From the NCBI GenBank assembly GCA_016208685.1, contig JACQXM010000032.1:20928-84927 (forward strand): 64,000 bases of DNA, written 5' to 3'. Position 1 is the first letter of the stretch. The number at the start of each line of letters is the position of its first letter. Below the pieces are notes generated by a model. It had not been told where the DNA came from and searched no databases. It was given only the letters and a program-made list of their open reading frames with translations. Below, in pieces: positions 1 through 8,085 of this stretch. The translations under genes and the position numbers were made by a program. The stretch comes from Planctomycetota bacterium (lineage in GTDB: Bacteria > Planctomycetota > Phycisphaerae > UBA1845).

Positions 1-342
1 CGTGAGCGCAAGGACATGAACTTCCATGTCACCGTCGACAAACCCGACGACGACTGGCGGGGGCACAGCGGCGTGGTGACCACGCTCTTTCGCGAACTGC
101 CGGCGCTGGACCCTTCCACGCGGGTGGTAGTCGTCGGACCGCCGGTGATGTTCAAGTTCGTGGTGCTTGAGGTCCTCGCCCGTCGCATCCCGCAGAAGCA
201 GTTGTACTGCTCGCTGGAGCGGCGGATGAAGTGCGGCGTGGGCAAGTGCGGCCACTGCCAGGTGAACCACGTGTACGTGTGCATGGAAGGACCGGTGTTC
301 ACCTACGGGGAACTCAAGGCGATCCGGGAGGCCTTCGAATGA
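1..342 (+). CDS. [NiFe] hydrogenase FAD/[2Fe-2S] diaphorase (gamma) subunit, C-terminal fragment
   Basis: The reading frame is open from base 1, so the gene starts before the window and only about 113 C-terminal residues are visible. The visible part matches the end of ferredoxin-NADP+-reductase-like subunits: a 'VVVGPPVMFKFV' stretch at the end of the nucleotide-binding fold, then a Cys cluster (CGVGKCGHC, followed by a Cys in 'VYVCMEGP') that holds a [2Fe-2S] centre in sulfhydrogenase gamma subunits. It would pass electrons between NAD(P)H and the hydrogenase small subunit. The stop overlaps the next start as ATGA, so the two are translationally coupled. The order gamma, small, large is that of group 3b bidirectional NADP-linked hydrogenases. 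The beta subunit, if present, lies upstream. Confidence 0.85.
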   Translation, partial: RERKDMNFHVTVDKPDDDWRGHSGVVTTLFRELPALDPSTRVVVVGPPVMFKFVVLEVLARRIPQKQLYCSLERRMKCGVGKCGHCQVNHVYVCMEGPVFTYGELKAIREAFE

Positions 343-1082
343 AGCCGCGCATCGCCATCTTCAGCCTCACCGGCTGCGAGGGCTGCTCGCTCGCCATCCT
401 GGAGCTGGAAGACCAACTTCTTGCCGTCCTGGACGCCGTGGAGATCGTCAACTTCCGCGAGGGCATGACCGAGCGCGCCTGGGACATCGACATCGGGTTC
501 GTCGACGGAGCGGTTTCCACGCCCGGCGACGAAGCGGAAATCCGGCATTATCGTGAGTCCTGCAAGGTCCTGGTCGCCATCGGCGCCTGTGCCTGCCTGG
601 GCGGGATCAACACCCTGAAGAACCACCAGCTCGCGGCGGAGTACCGCGGGTACGTCTACGGCGAGCGCGCCGCGTGGTTCCCCACCACGGCGGCGCGGCC
701 GATCGCGGCGGTGGTGAAGGTCGACTATGAGCTGCCCGGCTGTCCCATGGTCAAGGAGGAGTTCCTGCGCTTCGTGAAGCATCTGCTCGCCGGGCGGCAA
801 TTCCGCCTGCCGGATTACGCGGTGTGCGTGGAGTGCAAGAAACGGGGCAACCCGTGCCTCTACGACCGCGGTGTCGTGTGTCTGGGACCGATGACCCGCG
901 CCGGTTGCGACGCCATCTGCCCCACCTATGGGTCGAAATGCGAGGCGTGTCGGGGCATCGTCAGCCCCGAGGCGCTCGCCGCCGCAGCGCTGAACCTGCG
1001 GGACCAGTACCACGTGCCGCAGGAAGAAGTTCTGGCGGGCCTGCGCCTCTACGGAGCGTACCAGGAGGAGAAACTGCCCTGA
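339..1082 (+). CDS. [NiFe] hydrogenase small (delta) subunit, group 3b type
   Basis: The 247-aa cytoplasmic electron-transfer subunit carries the proximal [4Fe-4S] ligands near the N-terminus ('TGCEGCS'), with further ligand motifs 'GACACLGG' and 'LPGCP'. A Cys-rich C-terminal region ('CVECKKRGNPC', 'CDAICPTYGSKCEAC') should bind two more clusters. There is no Tat signal peptide, which separates it from membrane uptake hydrogenases and fits group 3. An in-frame ATG at 231 exists, but the 339 start gives a 4-bp overlap with the upstream stop and the expected family N-terminus 'MKPRIAIFSLTGCEGC'. It sits between the diaphorase and the large subunit in one operon. Confidence 0.92.
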   Translation: MKPRIAIFSLTGCEGCSLAILELEDQLLAVLDAVEIVNFREGMTERAWDIDIGFVDGAVSTPGDEAEIRHYRESCKVLVAIGACACLGGINTLKNHQLAAEYRGYVYGERAAWFPTTAARPIAAVVKVDYELPGCPMVKEEFLRFVKHLLAGRQFRLPDYAVCVECKKRGNPCLYDRGVVCLGPMTRAGCDAICPTYGSKCEACRGIVSPEALAAAALNLRDQYHVPQEEVLAGLRLYGAYQEEKLP

Positions 1083-1184
1083 CGGCGCCCCCCCATCGAA
1101 CGCCGGCCCGCGCGCCTGCCGCGGCGGGCGGGATGATGTCGCCGGGGACGGTCCGCCGCGGCTTGAGTGCCGGGAGTGACATCC

Positions 1185-2492
1185 GTGCGCAACGTTACCA
1201 TTGATGTCAAACATGTGACACGCCTGGAGGGGCATGGGAACCTCGCCGTCCGGGTTCGCGACGGGGAGATCACCAGCCTGCAACTCGCCATCGTGGAGAG
1301 CCCGCGCTTCTTCGAGTCCTTTCTCCGCGGCCGGATGTACGACGAAGCCCCGCACATTACCTGCCGCATCTGCGGCATCTGCTCCGTCGGTCACACCACC
1401 GCTTCGGTTAAAGGCATCGAGGCCGCCTGCGGCATCGAGGTCAGCGACCAGACGATCCTGCTGCGAAAGCTGCTTTTTTTCGGGGAGCAGATCCAAAGCC
1501 ACGTGCTGCACCTGTACTTCCTGGCCGTCCCGGACTTCCTGGGCGTCGGTTCGGTTATTCCGCTGGCGGCGACGCATCCCGACGTCGTCCGCCGCGCCTT
1601 GCGCATGAAGAAGCTGGCCAACGACCTCTGCGCCGCCGTGGGCGGGCGGCACATCCACCCCATCGCCATGCACGTGGGCGGCTTTACGCACACGCCCTCG
1701 GACGAAGAGCTTCTGGGCCTCAAACGCCGCCTGGAAGCCAGCCGGGCCGACCTCGCCGAAACCGCAGCGCTGTTCAAACAACTGCAAGTGCCGGCGCTGC
1801 TGCGCGATACGGAGTACGTGGCCTTGAAGGTAACCGGCAACGGCGAGTACGCCTTCTACGACGGTGAGATTGTCTCCACCAAAGACCCCTCCCCCACCAA
1901 ACCCGCAGACTACCGCAACCGGATTGTCGAATCCGTCGTGGAACACTCCGCCGCCAAGCACTGCCGCTCGCCGCAATCGCCGTCCTACGCCGTCGGCGCC
2001 CTGGCGCGGTTCAACAACAACCACGGGCAACTACATCCGGCGGCGCGGAACGTGGCCGGCGAAGTCGGCCTGAAAGCTCCTTGCCGCAACCCGTTTCACA
2101 ACAACACGGCGCAACTCGTGGAAACGGTGCACTGCATCGAAAGCTCCATTGCGCTCATCGACACCATGCTGCAACACGGCCTGAAGGCCGAACCCTGTGT
2201 TCGGCCGCAGCGCTTCGACCGCGGGGTCGGACTGGCCGAAGTCCCGCGGGGACTCCTCGTTCACGAGTACATGCTCGACGACCGGGGCCGGATCGAGAAC
2301 GCCAACCTCATCATCCCTACCGGGCAGAACCTGGCGAACATCGAGGCCGACATGCGCGCCATCGTGCCCGCCATGCTGGAGGCCGGTAGCAGTAAGGAGG
2401 AGATCACGCTGCGGCTGGAGATGCTCATCCGCGCGTACGACCCCTGCATCTCGTGCGCCACGCATTTTCTCGACATCGAATGGGTGGACTGA
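1185..2492 (+). CDS. [NiFe] hydrogenase large (alpha) subunit, group 3b type
   Basis: The catalytic subunit holds the NiFe(CN)2CO site. The first Cys pair is in 'CRICGIC' (C63 and C66 counted from the chosen start) and the second in 'DPCISC' (C421, C424). After DPCISCATH comes a short tail 'FLDIEWVD', the peptide removed by the maturation protease once nickel is inserted. The frame is open from GTG 1167, but GTG 1185 has a GGGAG Shine-Dalgarno at 8 bp and gives the usual beginning 'RNVTIDVKHVTRLEGHG'. A 102-bp gap separates it from the small subunit. The stop overlaps the protease start (TGATG). All four Ni ligands are Cys, so it is not a selenoenzyme. Confidence 0.93.
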   Translation: MRNVTIDVKHVTRLEGHGNLAVRVRDGEITSLQLAIVESPRFFESFLRGRMYDEAPHITCRICGICSVGHTTASVKGIEAACGIEVSDQTILLRKLLFFGEQIQSHVLHLYFLAVPDFLGVGSVIPLAATHPDVVRRALRMKKLANDLCAAVGGRHIHPIAMHVGGFTHTPSDEELLGLKRRLEASRADLAETAALFKQLQVPALLRDTEYVALKVTGNGEYAFYDGEIVSTKDPSPTKPADYRNRIVESVVEHSAAKHCRSPQSPSYAVGALARFNNNHGQLHPAARNVAGEVGLKAPCRNPFHNNTAQLVETVHCIESSIALIDTMLQHGLKAEPCVRPQRFDRGVGLAEVPRGLLVHEYMLDDRGRIENANLIIPTGQNLANIEADMRAIVPAMLEAGSSKEEITLRLEMLIRAYDPCISCATHFLDIEWVD

Positions 2493-2998
2493 TGACCGCG
2501 CGCGTGCGCATCGTCGGTTGCGGCCGGTGGTCGATGAGCGACGACCAGGCCGGGCTGCACGTCGCCGAGCGGCTCGCGGAACGGCTTGGGGACCTCAAGG
2601 AATGCGCGTGCACGGCTACCGAGTCGCCGGCCGACGTGTTGACAGAATCGGACGCGCCGGAGGTCGAGCTCCTCGTGGTGATCGACGCCGCCCGCGCCGA
2701 CCCGATGCACGCCCCCGGCGGCTTCACACGCATCATCTACCGTGACGCAAAAGGGGCGCGGGTTTCCCTGCCTTCTTCCCGTCAGGACACCCACACGCTG
2801 GGGGTAGCCACAAGCCTTGCGCTCGCTGAGCACGTGGGTGGCCTTCCGGACGCGGTATGGGTGTATGTGGTATTCGGCAGCCGGTTTGAGCGCGGGTTTT
2901 CCCCAGGCCCCGAAGTAGAGCGTGCCTTGCCGCGGTTGTGTGGTATAATCGAGCGTGACGTCCGCGACTGGCTGGGGGCGCGGCCATGCATGAGCTAA
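2492..2998 (+). CDS. Hydrogenase maturation protease (HycI/HybD/HoxW family)
   Basis: This 168-aa endopeptidase should clip the C-terminal peptide from the large subunit encoded just upstream. The three acidic/His positions that bind nickel in this family are represented: 'SDDQAG' near the N-terminus, 'VVIDAARAD' in the middle and 'DTHTLGV' further on. The N-terminal loop is atypical: the family's usual GxGNxxxxDD reads 'GCGRWSMSDD', with Arg where Asn is expected. The ATG at 2492 overlaps the hydrogenase stop by one base and is preferred to the upstream ATG at 2453. The 3' end overlaps hypA by 13 bp and contains a strong -10 sequence. Confidence 0.85.
   Translation: MTARVRIVGCGRWSMSDDQAGLHVAERLAERLGDLKECACTATESPADVLTESDAPEVELLVVIDAARADPMHAPGGFTRIIYRDAKGARVSLPSSRQDTHTLGVATSLALAEHVGGLPDAVWVYVVFGSRFERGFSPGPEVERALPRLCGIIERDVRDWLGARPCMS
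2941..2949 (+). promoter_or_regulatory. Extended -10 promoter element inside the protease gene, ahead of hypA
   Basis: The sequence TGGTATAAT is a perfect TATAAT with an extended -10 TG, 36 bp before the hypA start, in very GC-rich surroundings. No good -35 is visible at 16-18 bp, but extended -10 promoters can act without one. It could give hypAB its own transcript in addition to operon readthrough. Chance occurrence is possible. Confidence 0.4.
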
Positions 2999-3408
2999 CC
3001 ATCGCCCAGTCAATTCTCGAGACCTCGATCGCGCACGCCTGCGAGGCGCGAGCGACGCGAATCCTCCGCATCCGCTGCCGCGTTGGTTGGCTTCGGCAGG
3101 TGGAGGCATCCCTGCTGGCGGAGGCGTTCGAGGTCGCCAAGACCGACACCATAGCGGCCGGCGCGGTCCTGGAGGCGGACTGTGTTGGCACGGAACTTGC
3201 ATGTGCCGCGTGCGGCCGGCGGAGCCTGCTGACCGGCGGGGAGTTGATCTGCCCTGCCTGCGGATCGGGGGACGTCGCAGCCCACGGGGGCGACGAACTG
3301 GAGTTGACCTCACTGGAAGTAGAGGTGCCCGATGAAGATCGAGGTCCTGCGCAAGAGTCTCCTGGCAACCAACGAGCGGGCTGCGGAGGAGAACCGCAGT
3401 TTGTTTGA
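2986..3408 (+). CDS. hypA: Hydrogenase/urease nickel incorporation protein HypA
   Basis: HypA delivers nickel to the hydrogenase large subunit together with HypB. The N-terminus 'MHELTIAQSI' contains the MHE nickel-binding motif. The zinc site is formed by two CxxC pairs ('CAAC', 'CPAC') near residues 70-90. The family normally ends shortly after the 'ELELTSLEVEV' strand, at about 115 residues. Here the frame runs to 140 aa and overlaps hypB by 77 bp. A single-base shift near the hypB start would give a stop in the usual ATGA overlap, so the tail may come from an indel or a sequencing error. Confidence 0.9.
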   Translation: MHELTIAQSILETSIAHACEARATRILRIRCRVGWLRQVEASLLAEAFEVAKTDTIAAGAVLEADCVGTELACAACGRRSLLTGGELICPACGSGDVAAHGGDELELTSLEVEVPDEDRGPAQESPGNQRAGCGGEPQFV

Positions 3409-4048
3409 CCGGCATGGAACGGTCGCGGTCAACCTGATGGGCGGAGCGGGGTGCGGGAAGACGTCCCTGCTGGAGAGCATCATTCCCCAACTGCGTCCAC
3501 GATGGTCGGTGGGCGTCCTGGAAGGGGATATCGCCACCACCCGCGACGCCGAGCGCATCGCAGCGCTGGGCGTACCCGTGGTGCAGATCCTCACAGAAGG
3601 CGGGTGTCACCTGACGGCCAGCCTGGTGCAACATGCCCTGGAGCGGATGCCGCTGGAGGGGATGGACATCCTGTTCATCGAGAACGTCGGAAACCCCATC
3701 TGCCCCGCGAACTTCGATCTGGGCGAGCACCACCGGGTCGCGGTGCTTAGCGTCACGGAGGGCGACGACAAGCCCCTGAAGTACCCCTACCTGTTCAAGG
3801 TCGCCGACTTGGTGGTCGTCAGTAAGGCCGACCTGCTGTCGGCGACGGACTTCGACGTCGAGGAGGCATCACGCCGGATTCGAACGTTCGACCCCTGCAA
3901 GCCGATAATGGTAACCAGCGCCCGGACCTTCGGCATGACGGACCTCGTCGCGGAATGGTTCGAGGCCCGGATCCCCGGCTACTGCGCGGACGCCGTGGAT
4001 CAACGGGAGCTGGCGACGACGCTCCCCGCGGAAGTCTGGTTCGGCTGA
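3332..4048 (+). CDS. hypB: Hydrogenase nickel incorporation GTPase HypB
   Basis: The 238-aa GTPase releases nickel for hydrogenase maturation. The Walker A P-loop is 'GGAGCGKTS' (residues about 37-45), followed by the family motif 'ENVGNPICPANFDLGEH' with its metal-binding Cys, and a guanine-recognition 'SKADLL'. The His-rich nickel-storage extension found at the N-terminus of some HypB proteins is absent. It overlaps hypA and ends the visible hydrogenase gene cluster. hypC, hypD, hypE and hypF are not in this window and must lie elsewhere for a functional enzyme. Confidence 0.94.
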   Translation: MKIEVLRKSLLATNERAAEENRSLFDRHGTVAVNLMGGAGCGKTSLLESIIPQLRPRWSVGVLEGDIATTRDAERIAALGVPVVQILTEGGCHLTASLVQHALERMPLEGMDILFIENVGNPICPANFDLGEHHRVAVLSVTEGDDKPLKYPYLFKVADLVVVSKADLLSATDFDVEEASRRIRTFDPCKPIMVTSARTFGMTDLVAEWFEARIPGYCADAVDQRELATTLPAEVWFG

Positions 4049-4452
4049 CGCGGCGTCGTAGCGGGTTTCTCGGGCGGCACGGCCAGGAAAAGCGATGTGA
4101 TGCCGGCGGAGCGTTCGCCCGCGCGCGGCGGCGCGGGGCTCAGTTACGGTGCGCCACTTGACCGATCAGGCGGCCAGGAAGCATATACGTCCCCGGCGCC
4201 AACGAGCGTCAACCTCGCGGCGTCGTCCAAGCCGTGATCCCGACGTGATCGGGGGATCCTCTTCCGCGCTGCGCCGGCTCAGGCCGCGGTCTTGTGCGGC
4301 GGCGGTGGGAACAGGCGCTCCTCGTGCAGTTTGTTTCGCGGGCCGCGTGAGTGGCGCGCGGCGCGAAGTTGGAGAGTCCGGAGCTCGCCCCAGGCCGCGG
4401 CATCGAACGCCGCCGACCGCAGGTGGGCCATGACAACCAGGGAGCTGCTTGA
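4049..4452. other. Intergenic region between hypB and the octaheme cytochrome
   Basis: This stretch of about 400 bp has no open frame resembling a known protein and no clear terminator with a T-tract. A GGAGCTGCTTGA stretch just before 4453 may contain the ribosome binding site of the cytochrome gene. The hydrogenase operon probably ends here. Confidence 0.5.
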
Positions 4453-6051
4453 ATGTCGTTGAAGGTGAGTCGAATCGCGGTGATTGGCGGTAGTCTGGCG
4501 CTGGGTGTGGCGCTGGTGATGGTGGCGGGAACGGAGTCGCGCAACCAGCCATCGTTCACGGAAACGGCGCTGGCGGCCGAGCCCGCTTCCCCCTCGGCTG
4601 AAAGTCAGCAATGCATCGACTGCCACGACAAGTCCAACCCGGGCATCGTCTCCCACTGGCGCGGCAGCACCCACGCGCGCCGGGGGATCGGCTGCGTCGA
4701 GTGTCACGAGGCCGAGAAAGGTGACGTGGACGGCTACGACCACTACGGCGCGCACATCGCCACCGTGGTCACCCCCAGGGACTGCTCCGAGTGTCATGCC
4801 AAGGAAGCCGAGGAATTCGCCGAGAGCCATCACGCCGCCGGCGGCAACATCCTGGCGTCCCTGGACAACTTCCTCGCCGAGACGGTCGAGGGCGCCCGCG
4901 CGCCGTTCAACCCCCATTCCCCCACTCCCGGCCGCCCGGATGCAGCCAGCGTCAACGGCATGGCCAGCGCCCAGCTCGGCTGCATGCAATGCCACGGCAG
5001 CAAGGTAGCGCTCCAGTCCACCGACGGCGGCATGCTGAACGTCGACGACTTCAAGCCCGATTCCGACGGCAAGCCGACCAACCCCGATGCCGTCGCCAAG
5101 GTGGCCCGCCACCCGGACGGACGGCCGCTCTACCACCCCGGCACCTGGCCCAACACCGGTATCGGGCGCCTGAACCTCGACGGTTCCCGCGGCTCCTGTT
5201 CCGCCTGCCACAGCCGGCACGACTTCTCGCCCCGCCGCGCGCGGCAGCCGGAAAACTGCGGCAAATGCCACCTGGGTCCGGATCATCCCCAGGAGGAGAT
5301 CTACAACGAATCCAAGCACGGGGTGGCCTATCGTGACCTCCGGGAGAAGATGAACCTGGATGCTCCGCGCTGGGTGCTGGGAGTCGACTACTCCCAGGCG
5401 CCGACCTGCGCCACCTGCCACATGTCCGGCCACACCAGGAACGGCGGCGAAGTGACGCACGACCCGGGCCTCCGTATCTCCTGGACCAACCGGCCGCCCA
5501 TCAGCCTGGTGATGGACACCGACGTCAACCATAAGGTGGTCAAGGAGACCGATCCGGAGAAGCGCCGGGCCCAGGTCCATGACACCTGGCAGGACAAGCG
5601 CGGCCGCATGAAGGAGGTCTGCTCGCACTGCCATACACCCGATTACGTCGACGGCTTCTACAAGCAGTACGACGACCTGGTCGTGCTCTTCAACGAGAAG
5701 TTCGCCAAGCCGGGACAGGCGATCATGACCACGCTGTATGAACAGAAACTCATCTCCAGGGCGGACTTCGACGAGGAAATCGAGTGGACGTGGTTCTACC
5801 TGTGGCATCACGAGGGGCGCCGCGCCCGCCACGGTGCCAGTATGATGGCACCGGACTACACGCACTGGCACGGCATGTACGAGGTCGCGGAGCGCTTCTA
5901 CCAGGAGCTGATCCCCCAGGCGCGGGAGATCGCGGCCCACGCCTCCGCCGGCGGCAGGCAGGCCGAAGCAGGCGCGGTCAACAAGGTGATCGACGAAGTG
6001 CTGGCGCGGCCGGAACACCAGTGGATCGGCAAGGCGGAGGCTAAGCGCTAG
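4453..6051 (+). CDS. Octaheme cytochrome c, hydroxylamine oxidoreductase (HAO)-like
   Basis: The 532-aa protein has an N-terminal hydrophobic segment ending near 'ALAAEP', which fits export to the periplasm. There are eight CxxCH heme sites, beginning near residues 54, 81, 111, 177, 249, 269, 319 and 390. The spacing, the opening 'CIDCHDKSNPGIVSHW', 'SLDNFLAETVEG' and the C-terminal 'LWHHEGRRARHGA...PDYTHWHG' block match the HAO family. HAO enzymes oxidise hydroxylamine or hydrazine, while relatives without the cross-linking Tyr reduce nitrite or hydroxylamine. Tyr469 in 'DYTHWHG' is a candidate for that Tyr, judged from memory of the family, so direction is unresolved. The stop touches the palindromic element at 6051-6176, and the facing gene is a NapC-like cytochrome. 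Confidence 0.88.
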   Translation: MSLKVSRIAVIGGSLALGVALVMVAGTESRNQPSFTETALAAEPASPSAESQQCIDCHDKSNPGIVSHWRGSTHARRGIGCVECHEAEKGDVDGYDHYGAHIATVVTPRDCSECHAKEAEEFAESHHAAGGNILASLDNFLAETVEGARAPFNPHSPTPGRPDAASVNGMASAQLGCMQCHGSKVALQSTDGGMLNVDDFKPDSDGKPTNPDAVAKVARHPDGRPLYHPGTWPNTGIGRLNLDGSRGSCSACHSRHDFSPRRARQPENCGKCHLGPDHPQEEIYNESKHGVAYRDLREKMNLDAPRWVLGVDYSQAPTCATCHMSGHTRNGGEVTHDPGLRISWTNRPPISLVMDTDVNHKVVKETDPEKRRAQVHDTWQDKRGRMKEVCSHCHTPDYVDGFYKQYDDLVVLFNEKFAKPGQAIMTTLYEQKLISRADFDEEIEWTWFYLWHHEGRRARHGASMMAPDYTHWHGMYEVAERFYQELIPQAREIAAHASAGGRQAEAGAVNKVIDEVLARPEHQWIGKAEAKR

Positions 6052-6176
6052 TGTAGTGTCTCGTTGATCGTTACCCGTATCGAGCCGCGGGCTTCAAGCC
6101 CGCGCGGCCCCACGAGGGCCGAAAGTCCGCCACGAGAGCGATCCACCTACGGTTACGTAATCGCGATACACTACAC
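6051..6176. repeat. Palindromic element with terminal inverted repeats (MITE-like or terminator)
   Basis: The left arm begins GTGTAGTGTCTCG and overlaps the cytochrome stop codon. The right arm ends CGATACACTACAC, a near-perfect inverted repeat continuing less exactly for about 25 bp. A strong hairpin, GCGGGCTTcAAGCCCGC (6087-6103), lies inside. The element fills the gap between two convergent genes and could stop transcription from both sides or be a non-autonomous mobile element. No second copy was noticed in the window. Confidence 0.5.
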
Positions 6177-6265
6177 CAGGCTCGGCGCCGGCGAATCACC
6201 TTCAAGCCCGGGTGGCTGCCATGCAATCCCGCGCCGCGCTTCGGCGACCGAGCCGCGCCCGCCCC

Positions 6266-7885
6266 CTACTCGGCGCGCGGGACGAAGGACTGACGGCCGC
6301 GGTCCTCCAGCCACGCTCCCGATTCATGACAGTCGCGGCAGAGAGGAAGCGTGCCGCCGGTGTGGCACTGGTCGCAGCGCAGGTGGCGGTGGGCATTGAG
6401 GTCCATGGAGTGCACGAACGGGCCTTCCTGGTAGGCAGTTTCTCCCTCGCCCAGGGGGTTCAGGAAGGTATGACAGGTGTTGCAGTCGCTGCTGATCGCC
6501 TGCCCAAGCTGGTTGACGTGCCGGCCGTCGTGACACCGCAGGCAGCCGGGCGACGTCAGGTGTCCGATGTTGTCCGGGTACGTCCTCCAATCCACCTTCA
6601 TGTGCGGAAAGACGCTGCGGCGGTACGCCTCGCCCAGGGCGTCGATGGCCCGCTGGATCGCCGGCTGTTGTGATTCCCAAAGCGCGGGGTAGTTCCCGCG
6701 GTAGAAGCTCGCCATCCATTCCGCGATCCCCGCCTCCGCCGCGGCGCTCGAGGCATAGTCCTGCGTCAGCGCTGCCACCGCCTCGCGCTTCACGAAGGGC
6801 AGCGCCGGGTCGATTCGACCCACGCTGAGGAACAGATCGACGGCGCGATTCGGCGAGTAGAACAGGTGCGCGGCGCGGTTGTGGCAATCCATGCAGTCGA
6901 TGCCCCGCAGGATGCCCTCCGGACGGGGGTCACTGCTGGGTCTTCCATCAGACCGATAGATCAATTCGTCGCCCGCGTCCGTAACGTAGCGGACCCAGGG
7001 GATCTCCTGCAATCTGTCGTCGGTGGCGATGTACTCGATGCGCCCGGACAGCGCCATGTGCATGTGGATGCCCTCGACCCGTCCGATGGAGCGGTCCGCG
7101 CCGCCGGTCTTGACCAGCATGCGCACCTCGCGGCGGGTATTCTTCTCGTCGGGGGAGAAGTGGACGATGGTTTTGAGCTGCGATCCGAAGAACTTCGCCG
7201 GCCAGTGGCACTGCTCGCAGGTTTCCCGCGCCGGGCGCAGCTCGGTGATCGCCGGAGGGATGGGTCGCGGATAGGTGTCCTGCATGACGGCGAACACCTG
7301 GCGCGTGCCCGACAGCTTCGACTTCACGAACCAGCTCGCCCCGGAGCCGATGTGGCACTCGGCGCAGGTGACGCGGGCGTGCGGCGAGTGAGCGTAGGCC
7401 GTGCCCTGCGGCTCCATCACCGCGTGACAGACCTGGGCACAGAACTCCGTGGAATCCGTGTAGTGGTAGCCGTGGTAACTGCTCACGCCCACCAGCGGCA
7501 GCATGATGAAGAACGTGATGGAAAGAAAAGCGATCGCCGTTCGGCGCTGCCCCCGGTCGGTCAGATCGATGCGCAGATGGACGGCAACCATCCGGCCGCC
7601 GCGCCGGCGCCGCACCCGCCAATACTTGATGACCATGCCCAGCGGCACCAGCCCCAGGCCCACGATCAGCAGGCCGGGAATCACCAGGTAGCCGATGACG
7701 TCAACGTAAGGGTTCGTCCCCGGCGAAACGGCCACGAACAGCGCGAAGGTGACCAGCAGCAGGATCGACGTGGCGATCACGAAAAACCCTAGCAGGGAAA
7801 GGAGGTTGTCCCATAGCGCCACCGAGGCCGTCGGCGCGCCGCTGGAATGAGGGGGTGCTTCCGGGGAAATGCCAGGTTCCACCAT
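6266..7885 (-). CDS. Membrane-anchored octaheme NapC/NirT-type cytochrome c
   Basis: The 539-aa protein has three predicted membrane helices (about 28-53, 62-87, 117-134) followed by a periplasmic multiheme domain. Heme motifs are one CX3CH (CAQVCH, about 149-154) and seven CxxCH (CAECH, CEQCH, CMDCH, CLRCH, CNTCH, CDQCH, CRDCH), so eight hemes are predicted. The region after the first heme ('SPHARVTCAECHIG') resembles NapC/NirT quinol dehydrogenases, which pass electrons from the quinone pool to periplasmic partners. The facing HAO-like cytochrome is an obvious candidate partner. Start ATG 7885 has a GAGGA stretch about 11 bp upstream. An in-frame ATG at 7933 is an alternative. Confidence 0.85.
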   Translation of the reverse strand: MVEPGISPEAPPHSSGAPTASVALWDNLLSLLGFFVIATSILLLVTFALFVAVSPGTNPYVDVIGYLVIPGLLIVGLGLVPLGMVIKYWRVRRRRGGRMVAVHLRIDLTDRGQRRTAIAFLSITFFIMLPLVGVSSYHGYHYTDSTEFCAQVCHAVMEPQGTAYAHSPHARVTCAECHIGSGASWFVKSKLSGTRQVFAVMQDTYPRPIPPAITELRPARETCEQCHWPAKFFGSQLKTIVHFSPDEKNTRREVRMLVKTGGADRSIGRVEGIHMHMALSGRIEYIATDDRLQEIPWVRYVTDAGDELIYRSDGRPSSDPRPEGILRGIDCMDCHNRAAHLFYSPNRAVDLFLSVGRIDPALPFVKREAVAALTQDYASSAAAEAGIAEWMASFYRGNYPALWESQQPAIQRAIDALGEAYRRSVFPHMKVDWRTYPDNIGHLTSPGCLRCHDGRHVNQLGQAISSDCNTCHTFLNPLGEGETAYQEGPFVHSMDLNAHRHLRCDQCHTGGTLPLCRDCHESGAWLEDRGRQSFVPRAE

Positions 7886-8085
7886 CGACCGTCGCGTCCT
7901 CGAGCAACCGCTGGAGTCCCGGCTTTTGTTCATCCCTGATCCGCGTCGCGGTGTCAAGCAAGGAGCGCGGCGTGGCGTGGACGGTGCACACCGCAACCAG
8001 CGCGGCATCCTCGTTCCGAGGCGTGGGCGGAATCCACAGCGCTACAGCGCCGTGTGTGTGGCGCAAGTTTTCCACCCGGTGCCGC

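Noticed and set aside
303..2030. 575-codon minus-strand open frame across the hydrogenase genes
   Set aside because: The plus strand encodes hydrogenase subunits with all metal ligands; the minus frame shows no family.
1371..2456. Selenocysteine in the hydrogenase large subunit
   Set aside because: All four nickel-ligand positions are TGC Cys codons; no in-frame TGA.
4279..6018. 579-codon minus-strand open frame
   Set aside because: Antisense to the octaheme cytochrome; no recognisable domain.
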